Notes: generated by a model not told the origin, from the sequence alone. A stretch of DNA of 64,000 bases from Mantamonas sphyraenae (GCA_026936335.1 JAPMXV010000004.1:248001-312000), one strand, 5' to 3'; numbered from the stretch's first letter, positions 33,148-45,600 are shown. Numbers and translations: made by a program.

Positions 33148-35700
33148 TCCTTACCCGGCTTGAAACCCCTGCGCACCTTGTTCTTGTTCTTGACATTGGC
33201 CACGGTGTAGTAGTTGCTGGCCTTGGTCTTGCTGGTTGTCATGCGCGGCTCCTTGGCCAACTTGTCCGCCTTGCCAATCGCCTGGAACTTGAGCTTGCGT
33301 CGCTTCTTGGCGCTCAGCTTCTGCTTGGGTTTGCTCTTGCCTTCTTTGCTGGATGCCTCGCTGTTCCTCTGCTGCTTGCCCTCGGCCTTTGCCTTGGTTG
33401 CAGGCAATTCGGCCACTGTTTCGCCTTCCACATTGGCAAACACATCATCCCAGTCCAATGCACCGTCGTCATTGTCGTCCTCGTCCACGTCGCTTGCTTC
33501 GTCCTCGTTCCCGCGATGCTTGCGCTTGCGCTTGCCCGAATCTTTGGCCGCCACCTTCTTGCCGCGTCGTCCGCGCTTCCCTGCACTCGACTGTGCATCC
33601 TCGTCCTCCGACTCTTCGTCTTCGCTGACCACATCGTTAAAGTCGTGGTCGATCTCCTGCTCCATGGCGTCGTACTTGCTGTTCAGCTTGAAGAATTGCT
33701 GTTCGACGCGGATTTCCTTCTTCTCCGTAGTCTCTGCGTTTTCGCTCTCCAGCGTGGTCACCAGGCTGCCATCCTCGGTCTCCACGGTTGACTTGATGCG
33801 TGTGGCCATTTCCCCGTCCTCTGCGTTGTCTTCGCCGCCCTCGCCTTCCTCACCCTGCTGACCGTCTTGGGCGGCTGAATCTGCCCCTGCGGCATTGTCC
33901 TGTGCCTGCTTGCTTGTTGTTTTCGGCCTCAGCCTCGTCCTCCGAGTCTGTTTCGTACTCGTCCTCGGGCGGCGTGACAAAGAAGGGAATCTTGCCGCGC
34001 TGCCAGTCGTGGAGGACCATTTTTTGCGGCGGTGTCCAAGTCGGGTTCGCCGTTGACAAACTTGCCCGTCTTGCGAGCGTACTGCTTGAGAAAGTCCAGG
34101 TGGTCTTCCCACTTGTCGATTTGGTAGGTGCGACGCACATGCTCGGGCTTGACACGCTTCAGCACGTCTTCGATGTACTGCGAGCACGACTCGAGGTTCT
34201 CGACGCGGACAACTCCCTTGAGGACAATGTCTGCGTCGCTGTCCTGGCCACTGCCGTACACAATGCCCGGGCAGTCAATGAGGTAGATGCGCTTCATGAG
34301 GGTGATGTACTGCCAGACCTTGGTCTCGCCCGGGATCGGGGCCACGTTGCACACCTTTTTCTTGCGCAGGGTGTTGATCACGGACGACTTGCCCACGTTG
34401 GGATAGCCGATGAAGCCGACGCTGATCTGCTGCTTGGTCTTGTGCAGAAAGGCAAACTGGCGAAGCAGCTGGATGAGCGAACCCTTGCCAAACGGATTGG
34501 TGATGGAGGCATGGAAGGCCAACGTGGGATACTCCTTGGACAGGTGACGCACCCAACGGGCGGTGACCGACGTGGGCACCAGGTCGCACTTGTTCAGCAG
34601 AAAGACGAGGTGTTTGTGACGCGCCTTCTTCTTCAGGGTCTTTTCCACGTACGGCGAGCGTGTGCCCATGGGGTCACGTGCGTCCAGCACTTGGATGACC
34701 ACGTCTGACGAGTCGATCACCTTCCACAGCTCCTGCCAGATGCGTTTGGACTGACCCTTGTCAAAGATGGGCTCGCGTGCCTCGTCACGCACACCTTCGT
34801 CTTCGGCCAGGGCACCATCGTCTTCCACTTTGTAATCCTGTGTCTTTTCTGCTGCCAGGCTGGTCAGGCTGGCGTAGTCGTAGGCGGCGAGCTTGGGGCG
34901 CCGCCGTGTCTTTTTCGACCCAAAGGTCTCTTCAAACGGCTCCACCTCGAGAATGTGCATCTTGCGCTCCTTCTCGGGGTCTTTGATGAGTCCCCAGGGC
35001 ACCTTGCTGGTCTTGGTGATCACTGTGTACGGGTCATGGGCCTCCTTTTCCATTTCGTCGAGGAACGCATTCAATTTCTCCTGCTTCACAGTGCGTGTGT
35101 TGCCTGTGCGTGCGTGTGATTGGGTTTGGCGTGTCAATGTGTGAACTCACGTTGCGCTCGGCTGCCACAAGGGACTGTGTGCATCATGTGTGCCGCGCGG
35201 TGACGGGCGCCGGGCGGAAATGCAGAAAAAAATCCGTGGCCCCCCTTGGGGGGCATTTTGGCTGGTGGGGGAAGCAAAGGGGACAGGAGGAGCCGGGCGA
35301 CAATGGTGGGATGAGAAGAAAGAAAGGGAGAGGGAGGGTGAAACATACCAAACCATCTGCGGTCTGGCTGGATGCGTGCGTTGGGCAGCTCCTTGCTCTG
35401 GAAGGCGTGGTACACGACCTTGCCGTCGCGGTTGTGGATGGCCTTCTCCTTGTACATGGCCAAGCGTTTGATGGTGGACGCATCACGGTACTGGCTGACG
35501 CCTTTGCCCGTGAGGTTCTTGGGCAGCACGCGCTTCTTGTTGGTGGAGGAGCCAAGCCGGACCTTGCGGACGCGACGCGCTGAGTTTCCCATGCCATTGG
35601 ACGTGGACTGCACGAGAGGGGCAGTTTGTGATCATGGATGGGTTAGCGGTAATGAACTTGGGGTGGCGGGGAACAATGGGCGGTCAGCTCAGCGTACCAT
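33144..35700 (-). CDS. GNL2: Nucleolar GTP-binding protein 2 (ribosome biogenesis GTPase), two frame breaks
   Basis: Exons: 35700-35698 (only the ATG, inferred), 35607-35349 and 35103-33144. The N-terminal NGP1NT region matches GNL2 ([31 protein letters not shown]). The circularly permuted G domain follows: NKCD (G4), [12 protein letters not shown] (G5), [14 protein letters not shown] (G1), then DCPG (G3). It acts in 60S subunit assembly and export. The C-terminus is an acidic and basic nucleolar tail ending in RRGFKPGK. Two places need one base removed: a run of six T on the plus strand at 34020-34025 (needed for [15 protein letters not shown]), and a second point at about 33905-33925. With both corrected the total is 739 aa, close to human GNL2. 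Sequence error is more likely than decay. Confidence 0.85.
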
Positions 35701-35798
35701 GGTGGGTTTTCGGAACGGGGGAGTTTGGATTGGGATGGGCGACTGGACGCAATGTGTCAATGAACGGAAGGTCTGGTCAAGCAAACAGATGAGTGCAT

Positions 35799-37391
35799 TT
35801 ACTCGTCCTCGTCCTCGTGGGCCTCCATGTACTTGTTGTACAGGTACATGTGGTAAGCATACTTCTGCTTGGTCTTGAGCTTGCGGGCATCAGCGTTGAG
35901 CTTGCTCTTGCGCTGGGCCTGCGGGATGGCAGCCACCTTGGCAATACCCTCCTCCTTGCTGAGCTTGGTGGTGATCTCGGGCTCCGGGTTGGCACGGATC
36001 TTCTCGTGGGTGCCCTTGATCAGGTCCTCGTAGTTCTCCGAGTTGACACCGGCCTGGACGAAGCGGGGGAACTGCTTCTTGACGGCGTCCTTGCCACCCT
36101 GCTCCTCCAGGTAGTCCATGTAGTCAGCGACGTGGCCACCAAAGATCTTGTCGCGGTGGGCCTCGGGCTGGTACTTGCCCTCGAGGTAGCCGGCGAAGCG
36201 GCGGGTGCTGTGCGGCACGTTGATGCCACCGTCGACGGCACCCTTGAGCACGCCAAACACCTTGGAACCAGTGCTGGTGATGCGGATACCCACATCCAGG
36301 AGGCACTTGAAGGGCTTGCGGCCACCCTCGGTGCGCTTGGACTTGAAGTACTTGCCATCAGCCTGTCATAAGAGGGAGTGGGTGTGGGATGTGCGTGTGT
36401 GAGCAACGCGTGGGGTGGAGCGTTGAACGTAGTGCCATGGGCATGCAAGCAAGGAGAGGGCGCAAGGCGCTGGCATCGGTTTGCGGGTGTTTAAAGTCCG
36501 CGTAGAGCAGTGGTTCACCACGCGTTCTGGAGTCCAGACCAGTTCTGAAGACCATCGTGATTATTGCAAAGAGTTCGTCCTTTGCCATGCGCGCTCGCAC
36601 GGAGGCGGCAAGGGAGCGGAGAGGCCGAGGGCCTGTGGGCCGCGGGAAAAAATTGCGCGCATGCAGAACCGAGTTCGGGGCGTGTGCAGAAACTCACCTC
36701 GGCAACACCCTCGTAGGACTTGTCCAGGTGGTACTTCTTGAGCAGACGGCGTGCGCACAGCAGACCAGTGCAGTATGCGGCGGCGTAGTTGGTGAGACCA
36801 ACGGTGAGGCCGTAGCGGGGCAGCTCGTGCGAGTAGGCGGCGCAAATCACGACGTCGTGGTCGATCTCGCTGTACACAACCTGCGCGATGATGTCGCGGT
36901 TGGTCAGGCGGACAACAAGTCGGTAGCGCGGGCTGTTGTACTTGTTCTTGGCCTGCGCGACCAGACGCTTGCGGGCGCGGTAGTCGGTCTTGCCCTCGCG
37001 GCGGCGGCGGAACTTGACCTGAGGGAGAGGAAAAAGCCAAATCGAGGGCCGGGTCAGCAAAAAGGAACGACAAAGCCTTTGCACGGACCGCACAGCTTGT
37101 GCATGGTCGTCAGGCACCGCACATCACATGCTACTTACCTGGTAGCGCGAGTAGTACGCGTCGTTCTTCACGGTCTTGACGAAAGGCTGTAGAACGGGCC
37201 GAGGAAAGGCAGGGTCAGCGCATGCACGAATCGTCAACCCTCTCTGCGCGCACAGCCACGGCCACACGCAAGCAGAGGCAGACACACACGCCACATGGAA
37301 TGCAACGCGCAAGTCTGTCCTTGCTGCTGTGTGTGTGTTTACATGTGTGACGCGTGGCGTGTGACGCATGGGCGTTGCGAAAACTAACCAT
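35799..37391 (-). CDS. RPL5: 60S ribosomal protein L5 (uL18), 4 exons
   Basis: Exons 37391-37389 (start codon only), 37186-37139, 37018-36698 and 36362-35799 give 311 aa. The start reads [17 protein letters not shown], equivalent to the MGFVKVVKN start of the human protein. It continues with [39 protein letters not shown] (split), [19 protein letters not shown] and a Lys/Asp-rich tail. It binds 5S rRNA with uL5 in the large subunit. Placing an intron directly after the ATG is common in ribosomal-protein genes. The three introns are 202, 120 and 335 nt. The start codon is 86 bp from the divergent eIF3L gene, so two translation genes probably share a promoter. Confidence 0.93.
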
Positions 37392-37477
37392 TTGGGAAAA
37401 GGTGGCAAAGGGGTGGGCGAGCGAGGGCAGGCGCCATCGGGCGCAGTCAAAACCACCGAACGCACACAGAGGGCAAC

Positions 37478-39122
37478 ATGGACAGCTTCGACTTTGACGA
37501 CGGCGACGTGGTGGTGGGCGACCTGCCCAACTTCCGCGCCAGCGAGTCCAGCTTCCAGGTGGACGATGTACGTGGGTGTGGTGAAGCCGTGCGCATGCGT
37601 GGAAAATGCGGGCACAGCAATCGCGCGCGCGTGTGGGTCGATGCACGAGGCTGATACGGTTGCACGTGGTCACACACGCACACAAAACACCACAGGGCAC
37701 AGAAACCAAGCGAGGCTCGCGGGCTAGGGGCAACGCGGAGACGCAAGAGGTGCCGCAGCGCGTCAAGGACTTTGTGCAGGTGCTGCGCGAGGCCTTCCGC
37801 CAGCATCACATCAAGGAGATGAGCACGCTGTACGAGCACATCCTCGGCAAGCTCACTGACAAGTACTTCAGCAACACACGCATGCCCGACTGGCCCAAGG
37901 TGGCCGAGTATGCAGACGACGACCGCGTGTTCAAGCTGCTGTACCTGCAGATCTACTACAGGCACATCTACGCCAAGCTCACACCAACCTTTGCCGACCA
38001 CATGCAGTCCTACAACAACTACTGCGACCTCTTTGACTTTTTCCTCAGCAAGCGCTCCCTGGACTTTGTGCTGCCACGCCAATGGCTGTGGGACATTGTC
38101 GACGAGTTTCTTTGGCAATTCCAAACCTTCTCGCACTGGCGCTGCAAGCTGCGCCAGCTGTCTGAAGGCGACATCAACAAGCTCAAGAGCAAGCCCAACG
38201 TGTGGAGCGCGCTCTCGGTCATCGACTACCTCGAGCAGCTTGTGTCCGTCTCGGGCATTGTCGACTACCTGCGCGAGCAAGACGGCAAGGGCACGTCGTC
38301 CACAGAGGGCACGTCGTCGTCTGTTTCATCCGCCTCCGCCTCCGCCTCCGCCTCCTCCTCCTCCTCCTCCTCTGCAGCTTCTGTTCCCTCGGGCTTTGGC
38401 GACAGCAAGCTGCACCGTCTCATTGGCTACTACGCCATTGTGGGCCAGCTGCGTGTGCAGACGCTGTTGGCAGACTACCGTATGGCTCTGGAGGTGCTGG
38501 AGCCCATCGACCTCACATCCAAATCGGGTCTGTTTAGCGAGAACACGGCGTGCTTCGTGTCGCTCTTTTACCACACTGGCTTTGCGTACATGATGCAGCG
38601 GCGGTACGTGGACGCAATCACCACGTTCCAGCAGGTGCTGTGGTATGTCACACGCACCAAGCAGCACCACACAAAGTCGATGCAGTACGACAACATGATG
38701 AAGAAGACCGACCAGATGCTTTCGCTGCTGGCCATCTGCACCACGCTGACTCCGTTCCGTTTGGAGGAGATGCTGCGCACTACGCTGCGCGACCAGTACG
38801 GTGACCACATGAGCGCCATGGCCAAGGGCAACCTGGACACCTTTGGCGAGCTGTTTGGTTTTGCCTCGCCCAAGTTTGTCAACCCAGTGCACCTGGACTA
38901 TGATGCCGAAAAGGCCAAAGGTGGCAACTCGCACCAGAACCTGCGCGAGTACTATAACCAAAAGCGGCTGTTCCTGCAGGATGTGGAGCAGCAGCTGTGC
39001 ATTCCGGACATTCGTGGCTTGCTTCGCCTGTACACCACCTTGGAAGTCGGCCGCCTGGGTGAGTTTATGGGCATGCAGGACGAGGATATTGTGAACAAGA
39101 CCATGTAAGTTTGAGAGAGAGG

Positions 39123-39154
<32 letters not shown>

Positions 39155-39618
39155 CGTGGCATGTGCGTGCGCAAGGAACGAAAGAGGCCCGAGGAGGAAA
39201 CGTCACTGGGCTATGATATCACCGTGATTTCAAACCATGTGCAATTGGCGCACCATATTTGACATTCAGCGCCAACTGAGGGCCTCTCCTTGTGCACGCA
39301 ATGGCCAACGACGGCAGCGTGCACACAAGGGGGAATTGCGGTCGTGGGAGTGAGTGCTGACTCGGAATGGGTGATGCATCGATCTCGGCACACAGTGAGA
39401 AGCTGTTGACCTTTAAGAACAAAACACACGCACGAGTGCGCACGGGCAAGGTGGCAGCGTCGGGCGAGAGGCAGTTCTGTCACGACGTGGGGTTCTTTGT
39501 TGAGAAGGACATGCTGAGCGTGAACCAGAGCGTGACGGTGCGTCAGTTTGGCGAATTTTTCCTGCGCAACATCCACAAGTACGAAAAGGTGGCGCAGGAG
39601 GTGGCAGCCCTGGAGTAG
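37478..39618 (+). CDS. EIF3L: Translation initiation factor eIF3 subunit L, 3 exons
   Basis: Exons 37478-37567, 37696-39104 and 39396-39618 give 573 aa. The sequence follows eIF3L: VPQRVKDFVQVLREAF, DWPKVAEYADDDRVFKLLYL, YIYARLTPT-like HIYAKLTPTFADHMQS, FLSKRSLDFVLPRQWLWDIVD, then the PCI-domain half with SVFYHTGFAYMMQRRY-like sequence. A Ser/Ala-rich insert of about 40 residues separates the parts. The apparent stop after NKTM at 39106 is not the end: AT|GTAAGT there is a donor. The 291-nt intron contains a GA repeat, and the last exon restores the conserved C-terminus (EKLLTFKNKTHARVR ... RQFGEFFLRNIHKYE). It is a non-core eIF3 subunit that helps recruit mRNA to the 40S ribosome. Confidence 0.92.
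39115..39153 (+). repeat. (GA)n microsatellite in eIF3L intron 2
   Basis: An imperfect then perfect GA run just downstream of the 5' splice site of the last eIF3L intron. It is purine-rich on the sense strand. Confidence 0.85.
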
Positions 39619-39685
39619 TTGATACACACGAGCACAATGAAAGCGACAACTCCGCCCTGGCTCTCGCAGCGCAAACCCCCCACCC

Positions 39686-40483
39686 ATGTCGTCTTCGAGC
39701 ACTGAATTGTTTGGCACACAGGCAAGCGAGTACGGGAAGTTCCGCCCCACATACCCCGTGGAGCTGTTTGACTTGCTGTTGGAGAAAACGGCTGGGCGGC
39801 AACTCTGCGTGGACGTTGGCTGCGGCACAGGGCAGGCAACGACGGTGCTTGCACTGTCGTTCGACAAGGTGGTGGGCATGGACAGCACGCAGAAGCAGCT
39901 GGATGCGGCGGACAAGGCGGAGAACATTGAGTACGTGTGTGCGAGCGCAGAAGAAGTTGCTGCGCACGTGGAACCGGGCACTGTGGACTTGCTGGTGTGT
40001 GCACAGGCAGCCCACTGGCTGGATTGGGAAGCATTCTGTGGAGCGGCACAGGAGGTTGTCAAGGAGGACGGCGTGGTGGCGGTGTGGGGCTACGGCAACG
40101 TGCGAACAATCAACGGCACGCAAACGGACCTGGCGTTCGACAAGTGGTACTGGGACGAGCTGGGCTACGAATACTGGGACTCGCGACGCCACCACATTGA
40201 CAGCCGCTACCGTTTGCTGCAGCTGCCGTGGGAAGGCAAGGAAAACCACTCGCTGTCGATCCAAAAGGAGCTGAGCACGGACGAGTTTCTGGGCTACCTG
40301 GGCACCATGAGTGCAGTCAATACGTGGCGCAAACGCAACAGCGGGGAAGCCACAGACATCCTGGACGCTTTCCGCACGCAATTGGAAGCTGCGATGGCGG
40401 CTGACGGCATCACCAGCCTGAAAGTCCAGTGGCCTGTGTTTTTGCAGGTAGCCAAGATGTCCAAGCACATGAAGCGTGTGTAG
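39686..40483 (+). CDS. Class I SAM-dependent methyltransferase (TMT1/UbiE-like)
   Basis: 265 aa, single exon. The N-terminal FGTQASEYGKFRPTYP is typical of the small-molecule methyltransferase branch. Motif I is VDVGCGTGQAT (SAM-binding glycine loop), the acidic strand-2 end is GMDSTQKQLDAA, motif II is CASAEEVA, and motif IV is DLLVCAQAAHWLDW. The AAHWLDW signature and C-terminal layout resemble yeast trans-aconitate methyltransferase and plant/animal METTL-like homologues (Pfam Methyltransf_11 or 25). The methyl acceptor cannot be read from sequence. It sits between eIF3L and the MORN gene on the same strand with 67 and 94 bp gaps. Confidence 0.8.
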   Translation: MSSSSTELFGTQASEYGKFRPTYPVELFDLLLEKTAGRQLCVDVGCGTGQATTVLALSFDKVVGMDSTQKQLDAADKAENIEYVCASAEEVAAHVEPGTVDLLVCAQAAHWLDWEAFCGAAQEVVKEDGVVAVWGYGNVRTINGTQTDLAFDKWYWDELGYEYWDSRRHHIDSRYRLLQLPWEGKENHSLSIQKELSTDEFLGYLGTMSAVNTWRKRNSGEATDILDAFRTQLEAAMAADGITSLKVQWPVFLQVAKMSKHMKRV

Positions 40484-40577
40484 TGTGCTACGAGGAGGGC
40501 GTGGAGTGGTGGAGTGGGGTAGTGCGCGAGCGATGCGCTTGGCGGAACAAGAAAACACACGCATCTCTCAATCCATC

Positions 40578-41286
40578 ATGGTAGGTACTGCGGAGCGGGG
40601 GGATCATGCGGGGAGGGGGAAGCTCACGTAAGATGGAGCTCTGACACTCGAAACGGGTGCGTGCTGGGATGGTCAGTCGACGACGTCGCGGCCGCGAAAA
40701 GGCGAGAAGAGCAAGAAGAAGAAGGAGCGGAAGCATGAGGACGAGGAGGAGGAGCTTGCGTTGGAGGAGACGCAGGGAAACGGCGTGTTTGTGTACGAAG
40801 ATGGCTCACGATACGGTAGGTGTGGAGGAGGAGCGTTGGCGTGGCGTAGGGCCCTGAGAACGGGAACGGTGCGAGCGCAAATCAACCGTTGGGATCGGTC
40901 GAGGCTCACACACAGGCCGAACGGGAAACGGGGCACGTGCAGACGGCGAGTGGGAGAAAGTGGATGGAGTACCCATGCGTCAGGGGGTGGGCACATGGAC
41001 CACAGCGGACGGCAACGAATACACGGGCGACTGGAAGGCGGACAAGATCCAAGGTCGGGGCCAGTTTGAGTACAGCAGCGGAGCCGCGTACCAGGGCGAG
41101 TTTGTGGACGGCAAGTACCAGGGCTTTGGCAAGTACACGTGGCCGGACGGAACGAGCTACGAGGGGGAGTGGCGCAACAACACCATGATGGGCAACGGGA
41201 CGTTTGTTGACGGCCAAGGAGAGACCTGGAAAGGGGCGTTTAATGACGGTGTGGGCGAGGCCATCGCAAACTGGCATGCAGCCTAA
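40578..41286 (+). CDS. MORN-repeat protein, MORN2-like, with a start-codon-only first exon
   Basis: Exons 40578-40580 (ATG, immediately followed by GTAGGT), 40677-40815 and 40943-41286 give 161 aa. After a Lys/Glu-rich N-terminus come four or five MORN repeats (YxGxW/F-x-x-G-x-x-x-G-x-G), for example GNGVFVYEDGSRY, NEYTGDWKADKIQGRGQFE, AYQGEFVDGKYQGFGKY and SYEGEWRNNTMMGNGTF. It is close in size and repeat number to animal MORN2/MOPT. MORN proteins link membranes, cytoskeleton and flagella. The exon-2 reading frame supports no other upstream start, so the ATG exon is the best solution. Confidence 0.75.
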
Positions 41287-41590
41287 CGCGTGTGGCCATC
41301 CATAGTGGGTGCATCCACGTCACTGTGGGCTGGAGAGTGGGAAACTGCGTGAGCGGGAGAGGGAAAAGGACAACCAGCGGGTCAACAAGTCAACAAGCAT
41401 CGCAAGCAACACAAACACATACACACACCCACACACATGTCCATCAGAAGATAAAAAAATGATTGTGCGTTCTCCATCACAGTATTTGGTTCAGCAGCAG
41501 AACTGGAAAGCATCGAAATCTCATCAGGTGGACGTGTGGGGTGTGTTTGTGTGTGTGCGTGTCCATGCATCCATACATACGGTGGGCCAC
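41287..41590. other. Gene-free 304-bp convergent intergenic region
   Basis: It lies between the stops of the MORN2-like and RNPS1-like genes. It contains a CA-rich run (about 41410-41437) and an A-rich stretch near 41453-41459 (AAAAAAA). No coding or RNA gene is apparent; it presumably holds both 3' UTRs. Confidence 0.6.
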
Positions 41591-42648
41591 TTACTTGGCA
41601 AGGCGCTGCAGTGCATCGACTTGCTGCCTTGGGTCAGCGTTGTAGTTGGAAGACGAGGCGTACTGGTCGCGTCGCGGCGGCGAGCGTGAGCGTCCGTAGC
41701 CTCCACGTGGCGGAGAGGGAGATCGACGGAAGCCTCCACGCGGTGGGCTAGGCGAGCGCCGATATCCCCCCCGTGGGCTCGGCGTTCGGTTGTAGCCACC
41801 ACCACCGCGTGGACCTCCGTAACCTCCTCCACCACCTCCTCCTCCTCGGTATCCGCCTCGGCCTCCGCCTCGGCCCCTTCCTCGTGAACGTCCGTCTCTT
41901 CCGCGGCGACCCTGCTTGTTGTTGTTGTTGTTGTTGTTGTTGTTCCTCTGGGTCCAGAAGCGTAGATGGATCACCTGGCCGTCGATCTGGCCTCCGTCCA
42001 TATACTCCAGGGCCTCCTGGGCTTCCTCGACCGTCTCCATGACGACGTGTGCGGTGCCCTTGGACAAACCAACACGCTGGTCCATGACAACGCGTACGTC
42101 TGCAACGCGGCCAAACGTGGAAAAGATTTCCTCCAGGTGAACAGCGCGCACGTTGGGTGTCAAGCTGGTGACAAACAGCTCGCGCGAGGCAGGAGTCTCC
42201 TTGCGGATCCTGTCCACGTGGGGGAAATTGCGATGTAAGTGAGCTGTTGCTGCTTCTGCTGCTGCTGTGTGTGTGTGTGCCCTATGCATGGACCTCTGTG
42301 GCGTGGCGGCCAAAGCGCAAAAACGCGCGCATGCTGAAAAGCCCTCTCGCTCGTTTTTCCGGTGTGTATGTCCACCGACCAAACATACCTTTCATCTTGA
42401 GGTGAAGGAGAACGCGAGCGCGACCGGCTGCGTGCGTCGCGAGGTGGCGAGCGGGAGTAGCCGTCGCGCGGGGGCGGTGTGTAGGAGCGCGAGCGAGCCG
42501 GAGAGGGCGAACGCGAATAGCCGCCCCGTCCCCGGCCGCGCGGCGACGGCGAACGAGACGGGGAGCGCGATGGCGAGCGTGACTGCTCACGGCCATCGTA
42601 CGGGGTCGGAGACGGCGATCTCCCTCGCGGGATGAGGTCGTCCTCCAT
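41591..42648 (-). CDS. RNPS1-like SR protein (RNA-binding, exon-junction/splicing factor), 2 exons
   Basis: Exon 1 (42648-42389) is an RS/SP-rich domain with many SRSPS repeats. A 179-nt intron containing a CA run follows, and exon 2 (42209-41591) holds one RRM: ELFVTSLTP (RNP2), EEIFSTFGRVADVRVV, KGTAHVVMETVEEA (RNP1 region) and EYMDGGQIDGQVIHLRF. The MDGGQIDGQ segment is nearly identical to RNPS1, which is the reason for this call over TRA2. RNPS1 joins the exon junction complex and the ASAP/PSAP complexes. The tail has an Asn run from (AAC)n, RGG/RGR repeats and further SP repeats. Head-to-head with USP4/15 at 50 bp. Confidence 0.75.
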
Positions 42649-42698
42649 GGTTGTGGCTGGGTTTGTTTTGCCCTCGCCGGCGACGCCACACCGACCAC
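42649..42698. promoter_or_regulatory. Probable bidirectional promoter, RNPS1-like / USP4-15-like
   Basis: Fifty base pairs separate the two divergent start codons, the shortest such gap in the window. Transcription of both genes must start here or within the opposite gene. No TATA box is seen. Confidence 0.35.
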
Positions 42699-45600
42699 AT
42701 GTCCAGCGAAGCCGACCACGTGGAGGTGAACGAAAACACGCAGCAGGAGGAAGCCGAAACGAGCGATGCTGTAGACGTGGAGGCAAAGTCAACGGAGGAA
42801 CCGGCGGCGCAGGAAGCCATGGTGGAGGAAGAGGACGAGACTGATCCGGAAGAAAACCCGGCAGGCCCCAAGGACGAGAGGGACATGGTGAAGTACTCAG
42901 AGGTGACGGCAGCCAAGGCCATGCAGATCGGAGACAAGTACTACGTGATTGACATGGGCTGGTGGAAGGCGTGGAAGGCGTACACGGACTACAACGCCGG
43001 CAACGCCCTTTCACCGTACGATTCCGACGATGACGAAGCACCCAGCGCCCCTCGACCTGGACCCATCGACAACAGGTAAGCGAACGTGTAGACATCGCCT
43101 GCATCGACACACACGCACATGTGCGCGGTCAGGTGTCTGTGTCTGCGTATTCCTGGCACACAAGGCGGCGTGTGACAAAGGGACACAGGACACAAACGCG
43201 CAAAAAAGGCTGACACAGACGCTCATCGGGACTCCTTCACCCCGCTCCACACGCAGTGGACTCATCGATCCAGAGTACCCGGGCGATCCTAGCACAGGCC
43301 TTCAGGCTCGCATCAAGATCGGCCAGATGGAGAGCTACGACTACACGGTGGTGCGTCGGCAAACGTGGAAGAAGTTGCACAAATGGTGCGTTTCCTCTGA
43401 GGAGGAGGTTGCCACAAAGCCGCTGCCTGGCACGCCCACAGACTGAAATGTGTCTCTCTCACACTGCGCCCGTTGGCTGCACACAGGTATGGCGGAGGCC
43501 CCACCCTGGAGCGCAAGGTGATCCCCGTGGGCTATGGCCATAAACAGGTCGAGGTGAACCCGTTGATTCTGCGTGTGTTCCGCGCAGACAACCCGGCCCG
43601 CAAAGTGCCCATCATGATCAGCAAGGCAGACACCGTGCAGCACTTGTTTGATCTCGCGTGCGCAAAACTCAACGTGGACGACGAGATGAAGAGCAAGGTC
43701 AAGATGTGGAACTACCACCTGAGCATGCGCTTCTCCGAACTCGACAACATGGCCAAGTCGCTTGAGGAGTCGCGACTGTGGGACGACCAGGAAGTGCAGC
43801 TGCAGCTGCCGAACAGTGACGGTGAGTACAGCGATGAGGACGACGACTATGACGTATCCTCCTTTGCCGGCCTTGGCTCGAGCACGCGCACGTACGGTTC
43901 CGGTTCGGGATCAGGCACTTCGCGCACCATGAACACGCGCAGCGGCTACAAGCCCATGTACACAGTCGATGTGCAGGAAGGCATCACAGGCTTGGGCAAC
44001 ATGGGCAACACCTGCTTCATGAACTCCGCCCTGCAGTGCCTCAGCAACACCGCGCCTCTGACCGAGTACTTCCGAGACGAGAAACACGTGGCTGAAATCA
44101 ACCGTACCAACCCGTTGGGCATGAAGGGCGAGGTGGCAGAGGAGTATGCCGCTTTGGTACAGGCCCTGTGGGCAGGCAACGCCAACTCGGTCACCCCGCG
44201 CGATTTCAAGTACACCATCGGCCGGTTTGCGCCGCAGTTTAGCGGATTCCAGCAGCACGACTCGCAGGAACTGCTGGGCTTCTTGCTGGACGGCCTGCAC
44301 GAAGACCTCAACAGGGTCATCGACAAGAAGAACACGGAGCCAGTCGAGGGAGGCGACAGGCCCGACGAAGAGGTGGCGGAAGAGGCGTGGCAAACCCATC
44401 TTGTGCGCAACCAGAGCGTGATTGTCGATCTGTTCCAGGGCCAGTTCAAGTCCAAGGTGTCGTGCAACGTGTGTCCGCGTGTCAGCGTGACCTTTGACCC
44501 CTTCATGTACCTCACGCTGCCGCTGCCGTCGGTCAACGGACGTGCTGTGTTCTGCCGCTTCATCAAGCTGGACGGCAGCAAGCCCTTCTTCTACCAGCTG
44601 GAGGTGAGCAAGTACGCGCGTGCAAATAGCGTGCGCGGCGAGCTGTCGCAGTTTGTGGACTGCGAGGCAGACAAGATCATCATGTGCGAAGTGGAGGACG
44701 GTTTGGTGCTCAAGGAGTTCCGTTCAGGCGACACTGCAGCCAGGATCACCACCAAGGATGTTGTGTGCATGTACGAGACCATTCCCGACCCGGAGAAGCA
44801 AATCCACAACGTGTACCTGCGCAAGCTGGCCTGCACGCGCCAAATCGAGGCCACCCACTACCGTTTCGTGTCCAGCAAACTGGATGCCAACGACTACGTG
44901 CCTGTGGCGCTGCCCATCATGGGCTCGTTCCTGAAGAAGGGTGAGACATACCGCAGCATCTACAACAAGATCCTGGGCTTCATCGGCTGGTGCATCAACT
45001 ACGATGCCGAGGTGCTGACAGAGGAGCAGCTGGCGGACAAGGCCAAGGTGTTTGCAGACTCCAAGGGCAAGTACAGGTACAGCCACAGCAGCATGGGAAG
45101 CGGACAGGTGGCGATGACGGCCGCAGGCGAAAAGATGGCCGAGGAGGAGGACGCCAAGAAGGCAAGCGAGGTGGAGGTGGTGCGGGACAGCGAGGGACGC
45201 ATCAACTTTAGCATGGAGGAGGGCAACGAGGGCACTCCGCTGTTTACGATCAACTGGTTGGAGTCGGACGGTCTGCGCGTGAACACGGGTCTGGACCACG
45301 AGGGATGGGATGAGGAGCACGCCTTTACGCGCCAGTTTGTGGGCATTGACGTGTTGCCGCAGTTCTCCAACTTTCTGGATGAGAAGCAGGCGTTGTCGTA
45401 CACGAAGCACGAGAGCGCAGAGAAGGCAGAGGAGGAAGACGACTCGGAGGTGACGATGGAAAAGTGCCTCAAGGTGTTCCTGAAGGAAGAGCAGCTGAGC
45501 GAGACGGACCCGTGGTATTGTAACCAGTGCGGAGAGTTCCAACAGGCATTCAAGAAGTTTGACCTGTGGAAGCTGCCGCGTGTGATGGTGATCCACCTGA

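Noticed and set aside
36363-36697. snoRNA inside the long RPL5 intron (TCTGGAxTCCAGA hairpin near 36530)
   Set aside because: No box D (CTGA) in the sense strand, no convincing box C, and no H/ACA hinge plus ACA end could be placed. A covariance search would be needed.
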